A stretch of 27,768 nucleotides of DNA from CBDUQN01 sp965369375 (lineage in GTDB: Bacteria; Krumholzibacteriota; Krumholzibacteriia; Krumholzibacteriales; Krumholzibacteriaceae): NCBI GenBank assembly GCA_965369375.1, contig CBDUQN010000040.1, positions 1 to 27,768 on the forward strand, read 5' to 3'. This document shows positions 15,770 through 24,317 of this stretch, one piece after another; the stretch's first letter is position 1; every line of letters begins with the position of its first letter. The translations under genes and the position numbers were made by a program. The notes under the pieces were generated by a model, which was given only the letters and a program-made list of their open reading frames with translations, searched no databases and was not told where the DNA came from.

Positions 15770-15797
15770 TGTATAGCAAAATAAAGTTTCAAGACAA
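15770..15797 (-). promoter_or_regulatory. Extended -10 promoter of the zinc-ribbon/glpX/rarA operon
   Basis: On the minus strand TTGTCT (15797-15792), a 16-base spacer and TATACA (15775-15770) preceded by TGC, an extended -10. About 80 bases before the zinc-ribbon start, overlapping the end of the upstream TPR gene's downstream spacer. Confidence 0.55.
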
Positions 15798-15804
15798 TAC
15801 AATT

Positions 15805-17007
15805 CTACTGCTCGGCCTCTTCCCGAGCGCTGCGCAGGCGATCGAGGTTCTCCCGTGCGGTGGTATGATCGGGATCGATGAGCAGCACTTGCTCCAGCAA
15901 AACGGCCGCCTCGTCGAGCTCTCCGCGAGCGGCAAGTATCACGGCGAGGTTTGCCATGGCGGTCGGCTTGTTCGGTCGCTTCGCGACCGCCCTGCGGGAC
16001 CATTCGAGAGCCTTGTCCAGGTCCCCAAGTTTGAAATTACACATGGCGATTCTATCCATCACTTCGGCTGAAGGAGAAAGACCCATGTAGAAACCGAGAG
16101 CATCCTCGAACCGGCCGGTACGATAGAGAATCCCGGCGAGCTCTCGAGCCGCCCTTTCACTGTTTCCTTCGTCGATGAGTTTGCGCAAGACCCTTTCAGC
16201 GTCGTCGTAGTTCCCCTCCCGCTCATAGGCGATGCCGAGATTCAATCGAATCTCGTTATCTTCCGGACTCTGCGCGCCGGCCTGTTTCAGAACCTCTATT
16301 GCCTCCGAAGGCTTCCCCGCTTTCAGCAGAAGCACGCCATATGAATGGAGTAGATCGGGCACCAGCTCACCTTTGTCATGTAGATGGACGAAGAGAGTCT
16401 CGGCGCGCGCCGGATTGACGTTGGCGATGAGCATAGCTTCGAGACCGAGAAGGTACGGATCCTCCGGGGTCAGGCTGAGCCCTGCAAACACCTCGTCAAG
16501 GGCCTTCTCGCCTCTCCCTTTTTTTATGTTAACAACAGCGAGATTGCGATGAACAATCGCCATGTTGTCACCGGCACAGAAACGTTTTGCAACGTTGAAC
16601 TCTGTAATCGCCCTCCCGGTCTTCCCCTGATCCATTAGAAAGACGGCGAAGTTGAGGTGACTCTCGCACGCCTCATAGTCAGCGAGTATCGCCTCCTCGA
16701 AATGGGAGAGTGCTTCATCGTTTAGTCCGAGACCGGCGAGGGCCCGTGCTTTCTGCTCGAGCACGCGCGGGTCTCTGTAACTGGCGGCGATAACACTATC
16801 GGCGAGAGAGAGAGCCTCATCGTATCGATCCCGTTCGAGGAGATATTCGATTTTCCAATCAAGATTCGACCGCTCCTCGGTCCACTCCCATCGAGGCATT
16901 GCTTCACTGCTTCGATAATCTTTTGAACAGGAGACAACGCACAGAATCGAGAGAAAGAATGCCACTGATCCTCTGAGGAAATGACATATAGCGGTGCGCG
17001 ATCGCAT
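15805..17007 (-). CDS. TPR-repeat lipoprotein
   Basis: Protein of 400 residues. The N-terminus MRSRTAICHFLRGS is followed by a hydrophobic stretch and VVSCS, a lipobox, so it is probably lipid-anchored facing the periplasm. The rest is a run of tetratricopeptide repeats, about nine to ten helical pairs (for example DEALSHFEEAILADYEACES, GRAITEFNVAKRF and GDLDKALEWSRRAVAKRPNK). TPR arrays bind partner proteins, but the partner is unknown. GAGAGGA lies about 5 bases before the ATG at 17007, so the longer frame to 17064 is not used. A second TPR gene lies 123 bases upstream on the same strand and may be functionally linked. Confidence 0.88.
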   Translation of the reverse strand: MRSRTAICHFLRGSVAFFLSILCVVSCSKDYRSSEAMPRWEWTEERSNLDWKIEYLLERDRYDEALSLADSVIAASYRDPRVLEQKARALAGLGLNDEALSHFEEAILADYEACESHLNFAVFLMDQGKTGRAITEFNVAKRFCAGDNMAIVHRNLAVVNIKKGRGEKALDEVFAGLSLTPEDPYLLGLEAMLIANVNPARAETLFVHLHDKGELVPDLLHSYGVLLLKAGKPSEAIEVLKQAGAQSPEDNEIRLNLGIAYEREGNYDDAERVLRKLIDEGNSERAARELAGILYRTGRFEDALGFYMGLSPSAEVMDRIAMCNFKLGDLDKALEWSRRAVAKRPNKPTAMANLAVILAARGELDEAAVLLEQVLLIDPDHTTARENLDRLRSAREEAEQ

Positions 17008-17130
17008 ATAAATCCTCTCTGGCGCTGGAGTGTATCGGATCAACTCACGAAACTCTCGAGACACCCGAGCGAATAGCGCTCATGTACCTATTCGTCTGGG
17101 AGAGATTGTAAATCCGCGAGCCGGGGGAAG

Positions 17131-17634
17131 CTAGAGCTTTTTCCATTTGGGTTCTTTGGTCCGGGCGAGAATACTATGGCGCACCTTTCCGAGAAAGACA
17201 TTAAGAGGGTGATTCCTGTGGAGGAAACGGATCACCGGCTTGCGCCGAACCCCCATTCTCGAGAGTTCGAGAGCCGCCGCGGCATGAGTATCATCGATCT
17301 CGTAGGCGCGCTTGAAAGCTTTTCTCGCCTCTTCCCTGTTCCCCTGCTCGAGAAGAACACGGCCGAGGTTTACCAGGAGAATCGGTTTGAGCGGCTCAAG
17401 AGTAACCGCTTTGCGGCACATGATCTCGCCGTCTCGCATGTTTCCCATCATCCCCATACACAGTCCCATATGAGACATGTAATTGGGATTGCTGGGCGCG
17501 ATCTTCAAGGCTTCCTTGAGCAGTGACGCCGCGCGCTTGAAGTTGCCGCGATATATGCTCGCCTGGGCCTTGTGAAAGAACTCACGCGACTCAAAGTTCT
17601 CTGCCTTGATATCTTGTACTATATGTTTTATCAA
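17131..17634 (-). CDS. Small TPR-repeat protein
   Basis: Protein of 167 residues from a TTG at 17634 preceded by GAGGT at 7 bases. It has about three tetratricopeptide repeats (residues 18-120, such as FHKAQASIYRGNFKRAASLL and ILLVNLGRVLLEQGNREEAR) and a basic C-terminal tail (RRKPVIRFLHRNHPLN) not typical of TPR modules. No signal peptide, so cytoplasmic. The frame continues upstream to 17892 (86 more codons) but that part has no clear coding character. It is a protein-interaction module whose partner is unknown; it precedes the TPR lipoprotein gene on the same strand. Confidence 0.78.
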   Translation of the reverse strand: MIKHIVQDIKAENFESREFFHKAQASIYRGNFKRAASLLKEALKIAPSNPNYMSHMGLCMGMMGNMRDGEIMCRKAVTLEPLKPILLVNLGRVLLEQGNREEARKAFKRAYEIDDTHAAAALELSRMGVRRKPVIRFLHRNHPLNVFLGKVRHSILARTKEPKWKKL

Positions 17635-17926
17635 TACGCACACCTCACTGGCAGAAATCAACGTTCTCTTCACTATCGTACGTGAGGCTTGAGAGCTGGT
17701 AAGATGCACAGATTCAACGCATCCAGGGCACAGCCCTACATCCGACGCCTCCCGACTCCTATAATTTAAGCAATAATTATACCTTAAAACATTGCGGGGC
17801 ATACTTGTTGCGTATCCGACTGATAGCATCGGCGGACCCATTACGGGAAACAAGAACGTCCGGTTTTGTAACTGATTTGCGAGCTTTGACATGTTAGTCG
17901 ATAATTACTTCAAACAATCCTTTAAG
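17635..17926. other. Intergenic region between divergent genes
   Basis: No supported gene. On the minus strand the TPR frame stays open to 17892, and a TATAAT lies at 17781-17776 with no good -35 box; it may be the TPR gene's promoter. The plus-strand promoter of the secreted-protein genes follows at 17927. Confidence 0.4.
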
Positions 17927-17955
17927 TTGACATTTTTCAAGTTATTAGATATACT
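17927..17955 (+). promoter_or_regulatory. Sigma70-type promoter of the secreted-protein pair
   Basis: TTGACA (17927-17932) and TATACT (17950-17955) with a 17-base spacer, about 70 bases before the GTG start at 18026. Strong match at both boxes. Confidence 0.82.
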
Positions 17956-18025
17956 TGATAATGTAGAATCTCGACTTTCTCAGGAACTGCAACTTTGGTA
18001 GGCTGCAAGCGAAGGAAGAGTAGCG

Positions 18026-19261
18026 GTGTATAAATCCACGATAACTCTATCACTTGTTGCCCTGCTCATGCTCTGCACGGGTCCGGTGAAAGCACAAGAG
18101 ATACATTCCATTCAGCTCGTCGGCGACTTCCTCGGCGTCACCTGTGAGCCGAGCGATCCCGAAAATAATATGGAACTGATTGACGAGCATATCTGGCGCA
18201 AGCTCGTCTTTATCGATGAACCGGGAGATCCCGATACCATCCAGTTCGAATTCACCATGAACGGTTCCTACTTTCCCGAGAACTGGGGTTGGAGCGGAAC
18301 ATGGGGAATTGCGGAACTGCGCTGGAATCCGCCGAGCATTGTTTCCATCATCGACGAGAGCGGTTACTACTACATCTACTTCAATGATTCCTCTTACGCC
18401 TATTGGCTCGATCGCCCCGAGGGCGTGATCGGCGGGTGCATATCCGCGGATAATCAGACCGGCGCCCCCGAAGATGCTTCGGTCATGCTCTATAATTCAG
18501 AAATGCAGGTTGTCAATGTATTCACCGACTTCACCGACTCCCTGTACGCATTCGAATATCTCCCCCCCGCAACGTACCAGTTGACGACATCGGCGCCCGG
18601 CTACCGTGACACGACGGTGGCGGGTATCGTGCTCTCTGATGGTGAAGTCAAAATCGTCAATATTCACCTCACGAGTGAGACTGCGGTGTTTATCTCTTCA
18701 ACCGCCCATGAACGAAGCAATAACGGCGTCCTCCTGACGTGGCGGATTGGATGTTGCAGTCATGGAGTGGGATTCGATGTTTACCGGGCGTACGAACCTT
18801 CACTGCTCGGCGTCCAGAAGCGTAACGAAGCCCCCATATACGGCGATCGTCAATTCCAGTTCTTCGACCACTGCGAAAATCAGCGGCAGGATCTGTACTA
18901 TTACCTCGTTGAAAGGGGCGATGACAACCCGGCTCATTTCGGGCCGATCCACGTCGCGGGGATTACGCCTTCGATAACCACGCGCCTCGAACAGAATTAC
19001 CCGAATCCGTTCAACCCTGCGACATTCATCCCTTATACAATCGGGCAAGAGGGAGAAAACGAGAGCGTTATTCTCTCTTTCTACGACGTCTCAGGAAGAA
19101 TGGTCGACAGGCACGACCTCGGACCGAAACCGGTCGGCACGCATACTTTCAGATGGAATCCCGCACTTCTCGGAAACGGAAAGCTCCCCTCTGGTGTCTA
19201 TTACTGCCGGCTCCATATCGGCAAGATGACGTTTACGAGGAAGATGATTCTTCTGAGGTAA
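18026..19261 (+). CDS. Secreted protein with regulatory-type beta-sandwich and C-terminal sorting domain
   Basis: Exported protein of 411 residues. The signal peptide is residues 1-24 (MYKSTITLSLVALLMLCTGP, then VKAQ). Residues 28-130 form a tryptophan- and tyrosine-rich beta domain resembling a carbohydrate-binding or AMPK-type fold (tentative). Residues about 134-217 are a carboxypeptidase regulatory-like domain (VIGGCISADNQTGAPEDASV to IVNIHLT). Residues about 322-411 are the FlgD-like/type IX sorting module: QNYPNPFNPATFIPY, FYDVSGR, LPSGVYYCRL and the terminal KMILLR. GGAAGAG lies about 5 bases before the GTG start. It is probably a surface protein co-expressed with the glycosidase-like gene that follows. 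No enzyme motif is seen. Confidence 0.85.
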   Translation: MYKSTITLSLVALLMLCTGPVKAQEIHSIQLVGDFLGVTCEPSDPENNMELIDEHIWRKLVFIDEPGDPDTIQFEFTMNGSYFPENWGWSGTWGIAELRWNPPSIVSIIDESGYYYIYFNDSSYAYWLDRPEGVIGGCISADNQTGAPEDASVMLYNSEMQVVNVFTDFTDSLYAFEYLPPATYQLTTSAPGYRDTTVAGIVLSDGEVKIVNIHLTSETAVFISSTAHERSNNGVLLTWRIGCCSHGVGFDVYRAYEPSLLGVQKRNEAPIYGDRQFQFFDHCENQRQDLYYYLVERGDDNPAHFGPIHVAGITPSITTRLEQNYPNPFNPATFIPYTIGQEGENESVILSFYDVSGRMVDRHDLGPKPVGTHTFRWNPALLGNGKLPSGVYYCRLHIGKMTFTRKMILLR

Positions 19262-19293
19262 GATCCGTTGTGGAACCGGCAGAGTGCACACCC

Positions 19294-21150
19294 ATGAACA
19301 CCGGCACAGTAATCAAAGCAGCATGGCGTCTCGCTACTGCTCTGCTGCTCGCCGTTATTCCGGCGGCCCTCGTTCTGTTGCTCACCGTTATCGGGGCGGC
19401 CGTCTCGGGCGCCGCGATGTTCGATTTCGAACGGCCGGTCTTCTGGGAAGCCGGGTATAGCGTCAAGGATCACTCGCTGATCGAAGTGGAGGGGGTATTC
19501 CATCTCTATTATATACGCGGCGACGAGACGACTTTCGGATATGCATCGTCACCCGACCTCATCCACTGGACTATACACGATCCCGTGCTGGAGGCCGGTC
19601 CGGAGAGCTGGGACAGCAAACGAATCTGGGCACCGATGATAGTCCGCTACCCCAAAAATCCGGGATACCTCCTGATGTACTACACCGGCGTGAATGAACA
19701 CTATGCCCAGCGGACATGCCTGGCCCTCACGACGGTCCCCTCGATCTGGCACAAGGCTCCTGCCATCCTCTTCGAACCATTCCATGGGGATCCGTCTTGG
19801 ATTTACTGGAACGAACTTGAATGGTCCAACTACCGCGATCCATGTTTTTATTCAGAAGACGGCGTCTGTTATCTGCTCCATACCTCGCAGACTGCGGACC
19901 GCTTCTACAGCGTAATCGCCCTCGCGGCGAGTGACGACCACTTCACCTGGCACGACGCGGGTCCACTCTACATCCACAACAACTGGACCCTTCTCGAGAG
20001 CTCGTTCCTCATAAAGAGAAACGGGAAATATCATCTCTTCTTCACCGAAGAAGGGGTAGGAGGAGTATCTCACATGGCATCCGATGCCCTCCTGAGCGGA
20101 TGGGATATCGCCACGAGATCGATTATCGATGGCGGCCATGCAGCGGAGCTGCTCTACGCCGGGTCCAACGGCTATATCTTCTCGAGGCACTCGGGTTACA
20201 CGAGCCCATCGGGAATCAAAGTAACTACGATACGGTTCGACACCCTATCTTTCTACGGCGACACGCCGCAGGTCAATCCAGTGGAATCATTCGGTCCCGA
20301 TTGGACGGTCCTCTGGGGAACGGCGTTCGACCACCAGCCCGTGTTCGGTGACAATCCCCGTTTCCGCGGTGAAGACACAACGGACGTAGCGTTCGAAGGT
20401 AACTGGTGGATCGGAACGTACGAAAGCTTCAACGGTCCCCTGACCGGAACGTATCCAGGCTCGAGCCAGGGCGATGAACCGCGCGGGGCGATCAGATCGA
20501 GAATATTCACGGTCGTAGGAACAGAGATGAGACTCCTCGTCGGAGGGGGAAATTATCCGGATTCCTGCCACGTAGCGCTCTGCGACGCTTTGAGCGGACG
20601 CATCCTCCACCGTGAAACGGGACGCAACACGGATCACATGGACGAGAGATTGTGGGATCTCCTTCCTTACCGTCACCGGGAAGTATACATAACGATCGTC
20701 GACAACTGCTCCGGTCCCTTCGGACACATCAATGTAGACGGAATCGAGGAACGGCTTTCCTCGGTGCCGCCCTCACCGGACGACGGGGATGTCGATCTTA
20801 CGATAGATAAGGGCCTAAGAGAAAAAATGAGGCACTCCCTCTCGTCGCAGAATGGGATCGAAGCGCCCTCGCCGCCTCCTTCGATCGCCAACTACCCGAA
20901 TCCTTTCAATCCTGTTACCGAGATCCGCTTCTCGACCGCTGCGAACAGCAGCTGCACCATCGTAATATACGCGGCGTCCGGCGAAGAGGTGATGCGCTTT
21001 ACCGCCGCGACGGATGGTGAAGGAACGGGGCGCGTATGGTGGGACGGACGAAACCGCGGCGGCAGACCGGTTGCGGCGGGCATTTATCCCGCGGTACTGC
21101 ACGATGATGAACGGGTGCTTGCGCATTGCAAGCTCGTTCTCTTGAAATAG
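19294..21150 (+). CDS. Secreted five-bladed-propeller glycosidase-like protein with sorting domain
   Basis: Exported protein of 618 residues; residues 1-35 include a long hydrophobic signal or anchor (LLLAVIPAALVLLLTVIGAA). Residues about 45-350 match the GH43/GH32/GH117 five-bladed propeller: Asp59 in VKDHS (likely base), Asp182 in YRDP (transition-state residue) and Glu235 in LLESSF (likely acid), with WAPMIVRYP on blade 2. A beta-sandwich follows (about 370-515), as in GH32-like enzymes, then the sorting module (533-618: NYPNPFNPVTEIRF to KLVLLK). It probably cleaves an arabino-, fructo- or galacto-type glycan outside the cell; the substrate is unknown. A GTG at 19270 with GAGGT upstream is an alternative start. 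It follows the 18026-19261 gene closely, likely co-transcribed. Confidence 0.85.
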   Translation: MNTGTVIKAAWRLATALLLAVIPAALVLLLTVIGAAVSGAAMFDFERPVFWEAGYSVKDHSLIEVEGVFHLYYIRGDETTFGYASSPDLIHWTIHDPVLEAGPESWDSKRIWAPMIVRYPKNPGYLLMYYTGVNEHYAQRTCLALTTVPSIWHKAPAILFEPFHGDPSWIYWNELEWSNYRDPCFYSEDGVCYLLHTSQTADRFYSVIALAASDDHFTWHDAGPLYIHNNWTLLESSFLIKRNGKYHLFFTEEGVGGVSHMASDALLSGWDIATRSIIDGGHAAELLYAGSNGYIFSRHSGYTSPSGIKVTTIRFDTLSFYGDTPQVNPVESFGPDWTVLWGTAFDHQPVFGDNPRFRGEDTTDVAFEGNWWIGTYESFNGPLTGTYPGSSQGDEPRGAIRSRIFTVVGTEMRLLVGGGNYPDSCHVALCDALSGRILHRETGRNTDHMDERLWDLLPYRHREVYITIVDNCSGPFGHINVDGIEERLSSVPPSPDDGDVDLTIDKGLREKMRHSLSSQNGIEAPSPPPSIANYPNPFNPVTEIRFSTAANSSCTIVIYAASGEEVMRFTAATDGEGTGRVWWDGRNRGGRPVAAGIYPAVLHDDERVLAHCKLVLLK

Positions 21151-21255
21151 CGACAGCATGCAATCTGTGTGCAAACGGATACCGCGCACTTCCACGCCGG
21201 CCCTTCATGTTTTTCCGCTTTCCAAGTCGGCCGATCCTGTTATATTCTCAATAAG

Positions 21256-21888
21256 ATGCAGTGGATGATACGCATAGGCATAATCACCGCTCTGATCCTC
21301 CTCGCGGCCGGAAACACCTACCTTTACGGGCAGAATATCAAGGGGAAAGAGATCGTGGGCGTGCGGATCGGCGGTATCCACACGACGGCCGGTCTGAGTG
21401 ACAACTTCGGATCGGGCAGTGAAATTGAGCTCCACTTCATCGAGGGACTCGGCACCTGGTTCGGGATCGGATTCGCGCTTTCATCTCATAACCTCGGCGA
21501 GTCGAAATATCCGGATAAGGATTTCGATTTTACACAAAGGAATCTCCGTCTCGACCTTCAGGTTTATTCCATGACCGCTTCTTTCGCGGCCGTAAAACAT
21601 CTCTACAAACGCTTCGACGGATTAGGCGAGGTAGGATTCGGCCTCTACAGTATCAACGGAGTAGTGCAATCCGGCATATACGAAGGATACGTGACGGACA
21701 ACCAGCTCGGTTTCTTTGCGGGAATCGGAACGCTTTTCAGGCTATCGAGGAAGCTATCCCTCGATGCCTACTTCAAGGTTCATTTCGTGCTATCAGGCGG
21801 TGATCGTTCTCATCTGATTTACTTCTATACTGAGAACAACAACATGATGCTCTATCAGATAACACTGGGAATTTCGTACAAGTCATGA
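21256..21888 (+). CDS. Small exported beta-barrel-like protein
   Basis: Protein of 210 residues with a signal peptide of about 24 residues (MQWMIRIGIITALILLAAGN, then TYLYGQ). The mature part has glycine-rich turns and alternating strands (GTWFGIGFALSSHNLG, LRLDLQVYSMTASFAAV, GFFAGIGTLFRL) and ends in LYQITLGISYKS, as in small outer-membrane barrels. The function is unknown. The ATG at 21256 is preferred; 29 codons upstream are not signal-like. The stop overlaps the pyrE start by four bases (ATGA), so the two genes are coupled, which is an odd pairing of an envelope and a pyrimidine gene. Confidence 0.82.
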   Translation: MQWMIRIGIITALILLAAGNTYLYGQNIKGKEIVGVRIGGIHTTAGLSDNFGSGSEIELHFIEGLGTWFGIGFALSSHNLGESKYPDKDFDFTQRNLRLDLQVYSMTASFAAVKHLYKRFDGLGEVGFGLYSINGVVQSGIYEGYVTDNQLGFFAGIGTLFRLSRKLSLDAYFKVHFVLSGGDRSHLIYFYTENNNMMLYQITLGISYKS

Positions 21889-22424
21889 TGAACGAACGAG
21901 AAGAACTGAAAAAGATCCTCAAGGAACGTTCGATACTGAAGGGCGATTTCACCCTCGTTTCGGGAAGAAAGAGCAGTTACTACATCAATGGAAAGATGAC
22001 CTCGCTGCATTCACGGGGCCTCTACCTCACGGCCAAGCTGTTTCTCGATCTCCTCTCCGGCACTGAATACGACGCTTTCGCCGGTCCGGTGATCGGCGCC
22101 GATCCAATAATCGGCGCTCTCCTGGTCCTCTCCGCTGAACGCGGTATGGAAAAGGAAGGTCTCCTCATACGGAAAGAGTCGAAGAAGCACGGAACGAAGA
22201 ACCTCGTGGAGGGAAACCTTACAGCCGGTTGCCGTGTCATTGTTCTGGAAGACGTAGTGACGACGGGTGGTTCTCTGCTCAGAGCGGCGGATGCGATTCT
22301 CGACGGCGGTGGGACGATCGCCGGTATCTATACGCTCGTTGATCGCGAGGAAGGCGCTACCGAGCGAATCGCGGAAGCCGGCTATCCATACGAATCTCTC
22401 TTCAAGGTAAGCGAACTTCTCTAG
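21885..22424 (+). CDS. pyrE: Orotate phosphoribosyltransferase
   Basis: Joins orotate to PRPP to give orotidine 5'-monophosphate in de novo pyrimidine synthesis, in the cytoplasm. The protein has 179 residues, in the normal range. The PRPP-binding motif VIVLEDVVTTGGS is at about residues 118-130; FTLVSGRKSSYYINGK near residues 22-37 and the flexible-loop lysines (LLIRKESKKHGTKN) complete the active site. PVIGADPIIGAL is the usual substrate-binding stretch. It overlaps the upstream barrel gene by four bases and is probably translated by coupling. No other pyrimidine gene is in the window. Confidence 0.96.
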   Translation: MMNEREELKKILKERSILKGDFTLVSGRKSSYYINGKMTSLHSRGLYLTAKLFLDLLSGTEYDAFAGPVIGADPIIGALLVLSAERGMEKEGLLIRKESKKHGTKNLVEGNLTAGCRVIVLEDVVTTGGSLLRAADAILDGGGTIAGIYTLVDREEGATERIAEAGYPYESLFKVSELL

Positions 22425-22446
22425 GGTCCGCGGTATGCTCGCAGCC

Positions 22447-23250
22447 TCACTTGGTGCCTTCTGCTTTTGTTGCAGACAATACTCTCGATATGAAAGTCGT
22501 ATCCGCTGATGTGACCGAAAAGATCGAATCGGGAAGCTCTGTGCCATACTTGATCACCGGAATCATGTATTCATAATAGGGGTTGTTCTTATACGTGCCG
22601 GTGTATCTATTGGGAAATGGGACGCCATCGATTTCCCGGTAATCGCCGTATACCTCACTATACATGAATGCCGAGTCCGCCTTGCTCGTGATCCGAGTCT
22701 CCTTGAGCAGCCAACTCTTTCCATCCACCATGAGATCAACGATATCATCCTCGTTCTCGTAGTGAAGCCGGTAAATACCCATCTCGGCGGTATCGGTGCT
22801 CAGCGTTCCCCTGACATCCGTCTGCTGAATCCACACGAGAACGTTCGGAAACTTGTACTTTTTGATGTTGAGCTCCCACAGGGGGATCTCCTTGCGGCCC
22901 TGGCTGTAAATCCACTGGTATAGCTCGGAACCGTCGTAAATCGTCATCATGAGTTCGACGGGTTTCCCCTTGGACAATCGTGTTATGGTTGTCTTGAACA
23001 GTTCCCCTCTTTGATAGATGTCCAGAGGGTGGCTCTTTGCAGCCACCGTGCTGGAGAAATCCTTCATGAATCCCTTGCCGGTGTAATTCTGGAGAAGCCT
23101 GATTCTGTCCGGACCGCCGTACGCCGCCACGAGTTTCTTTTCCACCGTTTCGGGATCATCCACCATGCCCGAGCAGGAAACCAGCACGGCCGCGGCGGCT
23201 AAGGCACAGAGCACCGGAATCAACCTCTTTTGTTCACTTTTCAGTGTCAC
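22447..23250 (-). CDS. LolA-like lipoprotein
   Basis: Protein of 267 residues. The GTG at 23250 has GGGAGG 5 bases upstream and leads to a basic start (MTLKSEQKRLIPVL), a hydrophobic stretch and VLVSCSG, a lipobox, so it is a lipoprotein. The rest is a beta-rich domain with the look of the LolA/LolB and outer-membrane lipoprotein-sorting families (repeated strands such as VELMMTIYDGSELYQWIYSQ and WLLKETRITSKADSAFMYSE, ending IDGVPFPNRYTGTY), which bind lipid or lipoprotein acyl chains. The role is unproven. It follows the glycosylasparaginase gene by 43 bases on the same strand and faces pyrE convergently. Confidence 0.85.
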   Translation of the reverse strand: MTLKSEQKRLIPVLCALAAAAVLVSCSGMVDDPETVEKKLVAAYGGPDRIRLLQNYTGKGFMKDFSSTVAAKSHPLDIYQRGELFKTTITRLSKGKPVELMMTIYDGSELYQWIYSQGRKEIPLWELNIKKYKFPNVLVWIQQTDVRGTLSTDTAEMGIYRLHYENEDDIVDLMVDGKSWLLKETRITSKADSAFMYSEVYGDYREIDGVPFPNRYTGTYKNNPYYEYMIPVIKYGTELPDSIFSVTSADTTFISRVLSATKAEGTK

Positions 23251-23293
23251 CGTGTCCTCCCCTACCATGGTTATATAATTCAATACACCTTCA

Positions 23294-24286
23294 TCAGAGG
23301 AGATGTTCCGAATCAATCAGTTCTGTTTTACCTTCTCTGGTCAGAGCGTACTGGAAGCCTTTCTGAATCGAGAGGGCCCCGATCTCACCCGCCTTGTTCA
23401 CCGCGACAAAGGCCACCTGGAAATCAACGGCACCCCCATGGCTCTCAATTATTCTCTCGAGCGCTTTCCTGCACGCCTTTGCCGGACTGAGTCCTTCCCT
23501 CATATACTCGACCGCAAGAAAGCTCCCGCACGTCTTTATAACGGCCTCGCCCCTGCCGGTGGCGGCCGCCGCGCCTGCTTCGTTATCGACGTACATGCCC
23601 GCGCCGATGAGCGGTGAGTCCCCCACGCGGCCGTGTATCTTGAAAGCGAGCCCCGACGTGGTGCACGCCCCCGCGCAGTCGCCCGAGGAATCGAGTGCAA
23701 CCATTCCGATCGTGTCGTGATTCTCCTTTGACCCGAGCCAATCGTCTTTGTCGCTCAGGCCGGACTTCCATTTGAGCCAGGCCTTTCGCGCGTCGTCGGT
23801 AAGGAGTTCCTTTTTATCGAAACCGTGCTTTCTCGCGAATTCCTCCGCGCCGCCGCCGACGATCATCACGTGATCCGATTCCTCCATCACTTTTCTCGCG
23901 ATCGAAATCGGATGCCGGTACCCTTGAATGAATGCCACTGATCCGGCGTTTCCATCAGGTCCCATGATCGACGCATCGAGCGTAACGAAGCAATCCTCAT
24001 CGGGTAATCCACCGTATCCTACGCTGCGAACGCTCGGATCACCCTCCGGCACGCGCACGCCCGCCTCCACCGCATCGAGTGCCGTTCCGTCTGCGGAAAG
24101 CATTTCCCAGGCGGCCTCGTTGGCCGGCACGCCGTGGCGCCATGTCGAAATCACGACAGGTCCCTTGTTCTTGCCGAATGACCGCGCGGCGGATTGGCCG
24201 AACACGGACTGCAGGGGAATAAATGTTCCGGCCGCGCTCAGCGCGGCGGAGAGTTTCAAGAAATGGCGTCTCGAAATCTTGAGCAT
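23294..24286 (-). CDS. Glycosylasparaginase / isoaspartyl peptidase (Ntn-hydrolase), Tat-exported
   Basis: Ntn-type amidohydrolase of 330 residues that cleaves N4-(GlcNAc)-asparagine or related isoaspartyl bonds after self-cleavage into two subunits. The processing site and nucleophile are Asp191-Thr192 in ENHDTIGMVA; STWRHG (about 47-52) and GRVGDSPLIGAG with the conserved Arg and Asp, then TGRGE, form the substrate pocket. The N-terminus ISRRHFLKLSAALSAAG is a twin-arginine signal, so the enzyme is exported folded. GAGGGAG lies 7 bases before the ATG. It is 31 bases after sdhB and may be read through from the sdh operon. Substrate preference between glycoasparagine and isoaspartyl peptides cannot be decided. 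Confidence 0.94.
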   Translation of the reverse strand: MLKISRRHFLKLSAALSAAGTFIPLQSVFGQSAARSFGKNKGPVVISTWRHGVPANEAAWEMLSADGTALDAVEAGVRVPEGDPSVRSVGYGGLPDEDCFVTLDASIMGPDGNAGSVAFIQGYRHPISIARKVMEESDHVMIVGGGAEEFARKHGFDKKELLTDDARKAWLKWKSGLSDKDDWLGSKENHDTIGMVALDSSGDCAGACTTSGLAFKIHGRVGDSPLIGAGMYVDNEAGAAAATGRGEAVIKTCGSFLAVEYMREGLSPAKACRKALERIIESHGGAVDFQVAFVAVNKAGEIGALSIQKGFQYALTREGKTELIDSEHLL

Positions 24287-24317
24287 CTTCGATCTCCCTC
24301 AAAAAAAACCTGCAACA

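Noticed and set aside
24287..24317. Intrinsic terminator after sdhB
   Set aside because: There is an eight-T run on the minus strand but no stem immediately before it.
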